DNA of 14,790 nt from Firmicutes bacterium HGW-Firmicutes-10. GTDB taxonomy: Bacteria > Bacillota_I > Bacilli_A > Erysipelotrichales > Erysipelotrichaceae. Location: contig PHAF01000032.1 of the NCBI GenBank assembly GCA_002841605.1, positions 1 through 14,790 on the forward strand, in the 5' to 3' direction. Shown one piece after another: positions 13,702 through 14,790 of the stretch (its first letter is position 1; each line of letters starts with the position of its first letter). The position numbers and the translations under genes were made by a program. Below the pieces are notes generated by a model. It did not search any database and was not told where the DNA came from. It was given only the letters and a program-made list of their open reading frames with translations.

Positions 13702-14676
13702 ATGAGAGCTTTAAGTGAACAGTTTTTTGAGGATTTAAAATCAGGATCACTGAGTCGGTTGACCAAAGTTGTCAGACATGATGATACATTATGTATGGAG
13801 ATTCGAGATAACTACATCAATGTATATTACCGTGGCGGGAATCTGTTTAGAATAGAGAGTAAAAAGGGATATTCAATTTCATTTGATGAGAAATATCTCA
13901 ATCATGGAGTTGATTGCGGGTTTAAATCCTTGGAACTATCCAAGCTTATTACCATGGATGATTATATTAATAATATTCCTTCGTTTAAAAGGGAAATGGA
14001 TCTTTGGTTCAGCGTCCATCGTAAGCAAGAACGAGAGTATCAACAAGTCATTTTACGTGAGAACAATTTCAGTATGGTCTCTAATGATACGGACTATTTC
14101 ATCTGTGATATTGAATATGCGAAGAATGAATCTGTGTTAAAGGACGAACGCACTGTAACTGAGGGAAGTCGATTTGATATGGTGGGTGTGAAGTGGCTGT
14201 CCAAAAGTTTGGACAGAAAGAACAAGAAATCAATTTCTTTAGCAATCTTTGAGTTGAAATATGGGGATGGCGCAATGATCGGAAGTGCAGGTATTTTGAA
14301 GCACTTTAAGGATTTGGATGATTTTATGACCAAGGGAAAACACGTAGAATTGATGGATGAAGCTGAGATTCAGTTTAATCAAAAATACTATCTGGGATTG
14401 ATTGATGTGTCTAAAAGTAAAATGGAAAATGAACATGAAGGTGTATTTAAGAAAATCGAGATTAATAAAAACATCAAGCCGGAGTACATTTTGATATTTG
14501 CGAATCATAAGCCAGATAATTCAATATTGCATAGAGAGTTGAGTGAGGCAGTAAAAGCTTATCCTCAACTGCTTAATAAAGTCGATATCAAGATTGCTCA
14601 TTCCTCTTTGATGGGATATGGTCTGTATGCCGAACGTATGGTCGATATAAAAGACAATTTAGGAATAATAGAGTAA
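13702..14676 (+). CDS. PD-(D/E)XK nuclease-like protein
   Basis: This 324-residue soluble protein has an AAGGGGG ribosome binding site. The N-terminal 90 residues carry a beta-rich segment (LCMEIRDNYINVYYRGGNLFRIE) of unknown role. A helix with KQEREYQQ (about 108-115) is followed by DTDYFICDIEYA (129-140). The putative catalytic core is RFDMVGVKW (Asp159) followed by LAIFELKYG (Glu184-x-Lys186). This is the D...E-x-K arrangement of PD-(D/E)XK nucleases, with the acidic residues at the ends of adjacent strands; Glu111 could be the additional helix acid. Downstream, GSAGILKHFKDLDDF fits the helix after the core. The C-terminal part is alpha/beta (PEYILIFANH). Such cores cut DNA or RNA with a metal ion; the target is unknown. 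It is separated by only 4 bases from the metallo-hydrolase gene that follows. Confidence 0.72.
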   Translation: MRALSEQFFEDLKSGSLSRLTKVVRHDDTLCMEIRDNYINVYYRGGNLFRIESKKGYSISFDEKYLNHGVDCGFKSLELSKLITMDDYINNIPSFKREMDLWFSVHRKQEREYQQVILRENNFSMVSNDTDYFICDIEYAKNESVLKDERTVTEGSRFDMVGVKWLSKSLDRKNKKSISLAIFELKYGDGAMIGSAGILKHFKDLDDFMTKGKHVELMDEAEIQFNQKYYLGLIDVSKSKMENEHEGVFKKIEINKNIKPEYILIFANHKPDNSILHRELSEAVKAYPQLLNKVDIKIAHSSLMGYGLYAERMVDIKDNLGIIE

Positions 14677-14680
14677 AGAG

Positions 14681-14790
14681 ATGGATATCATCATTCATCG
14701 CGGAGAGCGTCAGATTGGCGGCAACATCATTGAGATTCGAAGTGAAAACACTCGAATCCTTTTTGATGCCGGATTGGATTTAAAAGAAGA
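14681..14790 (+). CDS. MBL-fold metallo-hydrolase, RNase J-like, cut off by the window end
   Basis: Only the first 36 codons are present, starting 4 bases after the previous stop with a weak AAAGAG ribosome binding site. The sequence IIIHRGERQIGGNIIEI followed by TRILFDAGLDL matches the first strands of metallo-beta-lactamase-fold hydrolases of the RNase J/CPSF group (IGGNxxEI..., then a strand ending D-x-G). The zinc-binding HxHxDH motif would lie beyond the window, so activity cannot be judged. The tight spacing implies co-translation with the PD-(D/E)XK protein. Confidence 0.75.
   Translation, partial: MDIIIHRGERQIGGNIIEIRSENTRILFDAGLDLKE

Noticed and set aside
1..14790. Search for CRISPR arrays, tRNA genes, insertion sequences and integrase or attachment sites
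   Set aside because: No regularly spaced repeats, cloverleaf-like sequences, transposase motifs or paired direct repeats were seen by eye; a dedicated scan was not possible.

Overview
The window looks like a stretch of chromosome from a low-GC Gram-positive lineage (Bacillota or a wall-less relative such as the Acholeplasma/Izemoplasma group; this placement is inference). Supporting signs are strong purine-rich ribosome binding sites before nearly every gene, AT-rich intergenic DNA with sigma-A-like promoters, and stem-loop plus T-run terminators. TGA is used as a stop (TM2 protein, multicopper oxidase, membrane protein at 9948-10502), so the Mycoplasma code is excluded. No rRNA, tRNA, CRISPR array, insertion sequence or integrase was seen.

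Region 1 (1-2685) is the end of an operon: a GPH/MFS-type sugar:cation symporter missing its N-terminus, then a GT-B-fold glycosyltransferase-like protein, closed by a clear terminator. Region 2 (2686-4659) holds two small membrane proteins (a 103-aa hydrophobic protein and a 61-aa TM2 protein), each with a recognisable promoter, and a convergent XRE regulator with a membrane-embedded C-terminal half. A bidirectional terminator lies between the TM2 and XRE genes.

Region 3 (4660-9285) is redox and damage related. It contains a flavin disulfide reductase of the lipoamide dehydrogenase/mercuric reductase superfamily that lacks the usual C-terminal His-Glu pair, an eroded nitroreductase remnant, a complete CueO-like membrane-anchored multicopper oxidase with an operator-like palindrome and a terminator-like hairpin in its leader, and an AlkC-like DNA alkylation repair glycosylase with HEAT-like and Ig-like parts. 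Region 4 (9346-10502, minus strand) is a two-gene operon in which a multi-spanning membrane protein overlaps a GNAT acetyltransferase by ATGA.

Region 5 (10882 to the window end) is the most interesting part: five closely packed plus-strand genes, more AT-rich than the left of the window and with no internal terminator seen. In order they are an unrecognised helical protein, a CoiA-like zinc-finger protein with a topoisomerase-type Zn ribbon, a large protein with a conserved His-rich motif and hydrophobic segments, a PD-(D/E)XK nuclease-like protein, and the first 36 codons of an RNase J-like metallo-beta-lactamase-fold hydrolase. This mix of predicted nucleic-acid enzymes, a possible membrane protein and unknowns resembles an uncharacterised defence or nucleic-acid-processing cassette. 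That function is inferred from domain content and gene packing; nothing in the sequence proves it.
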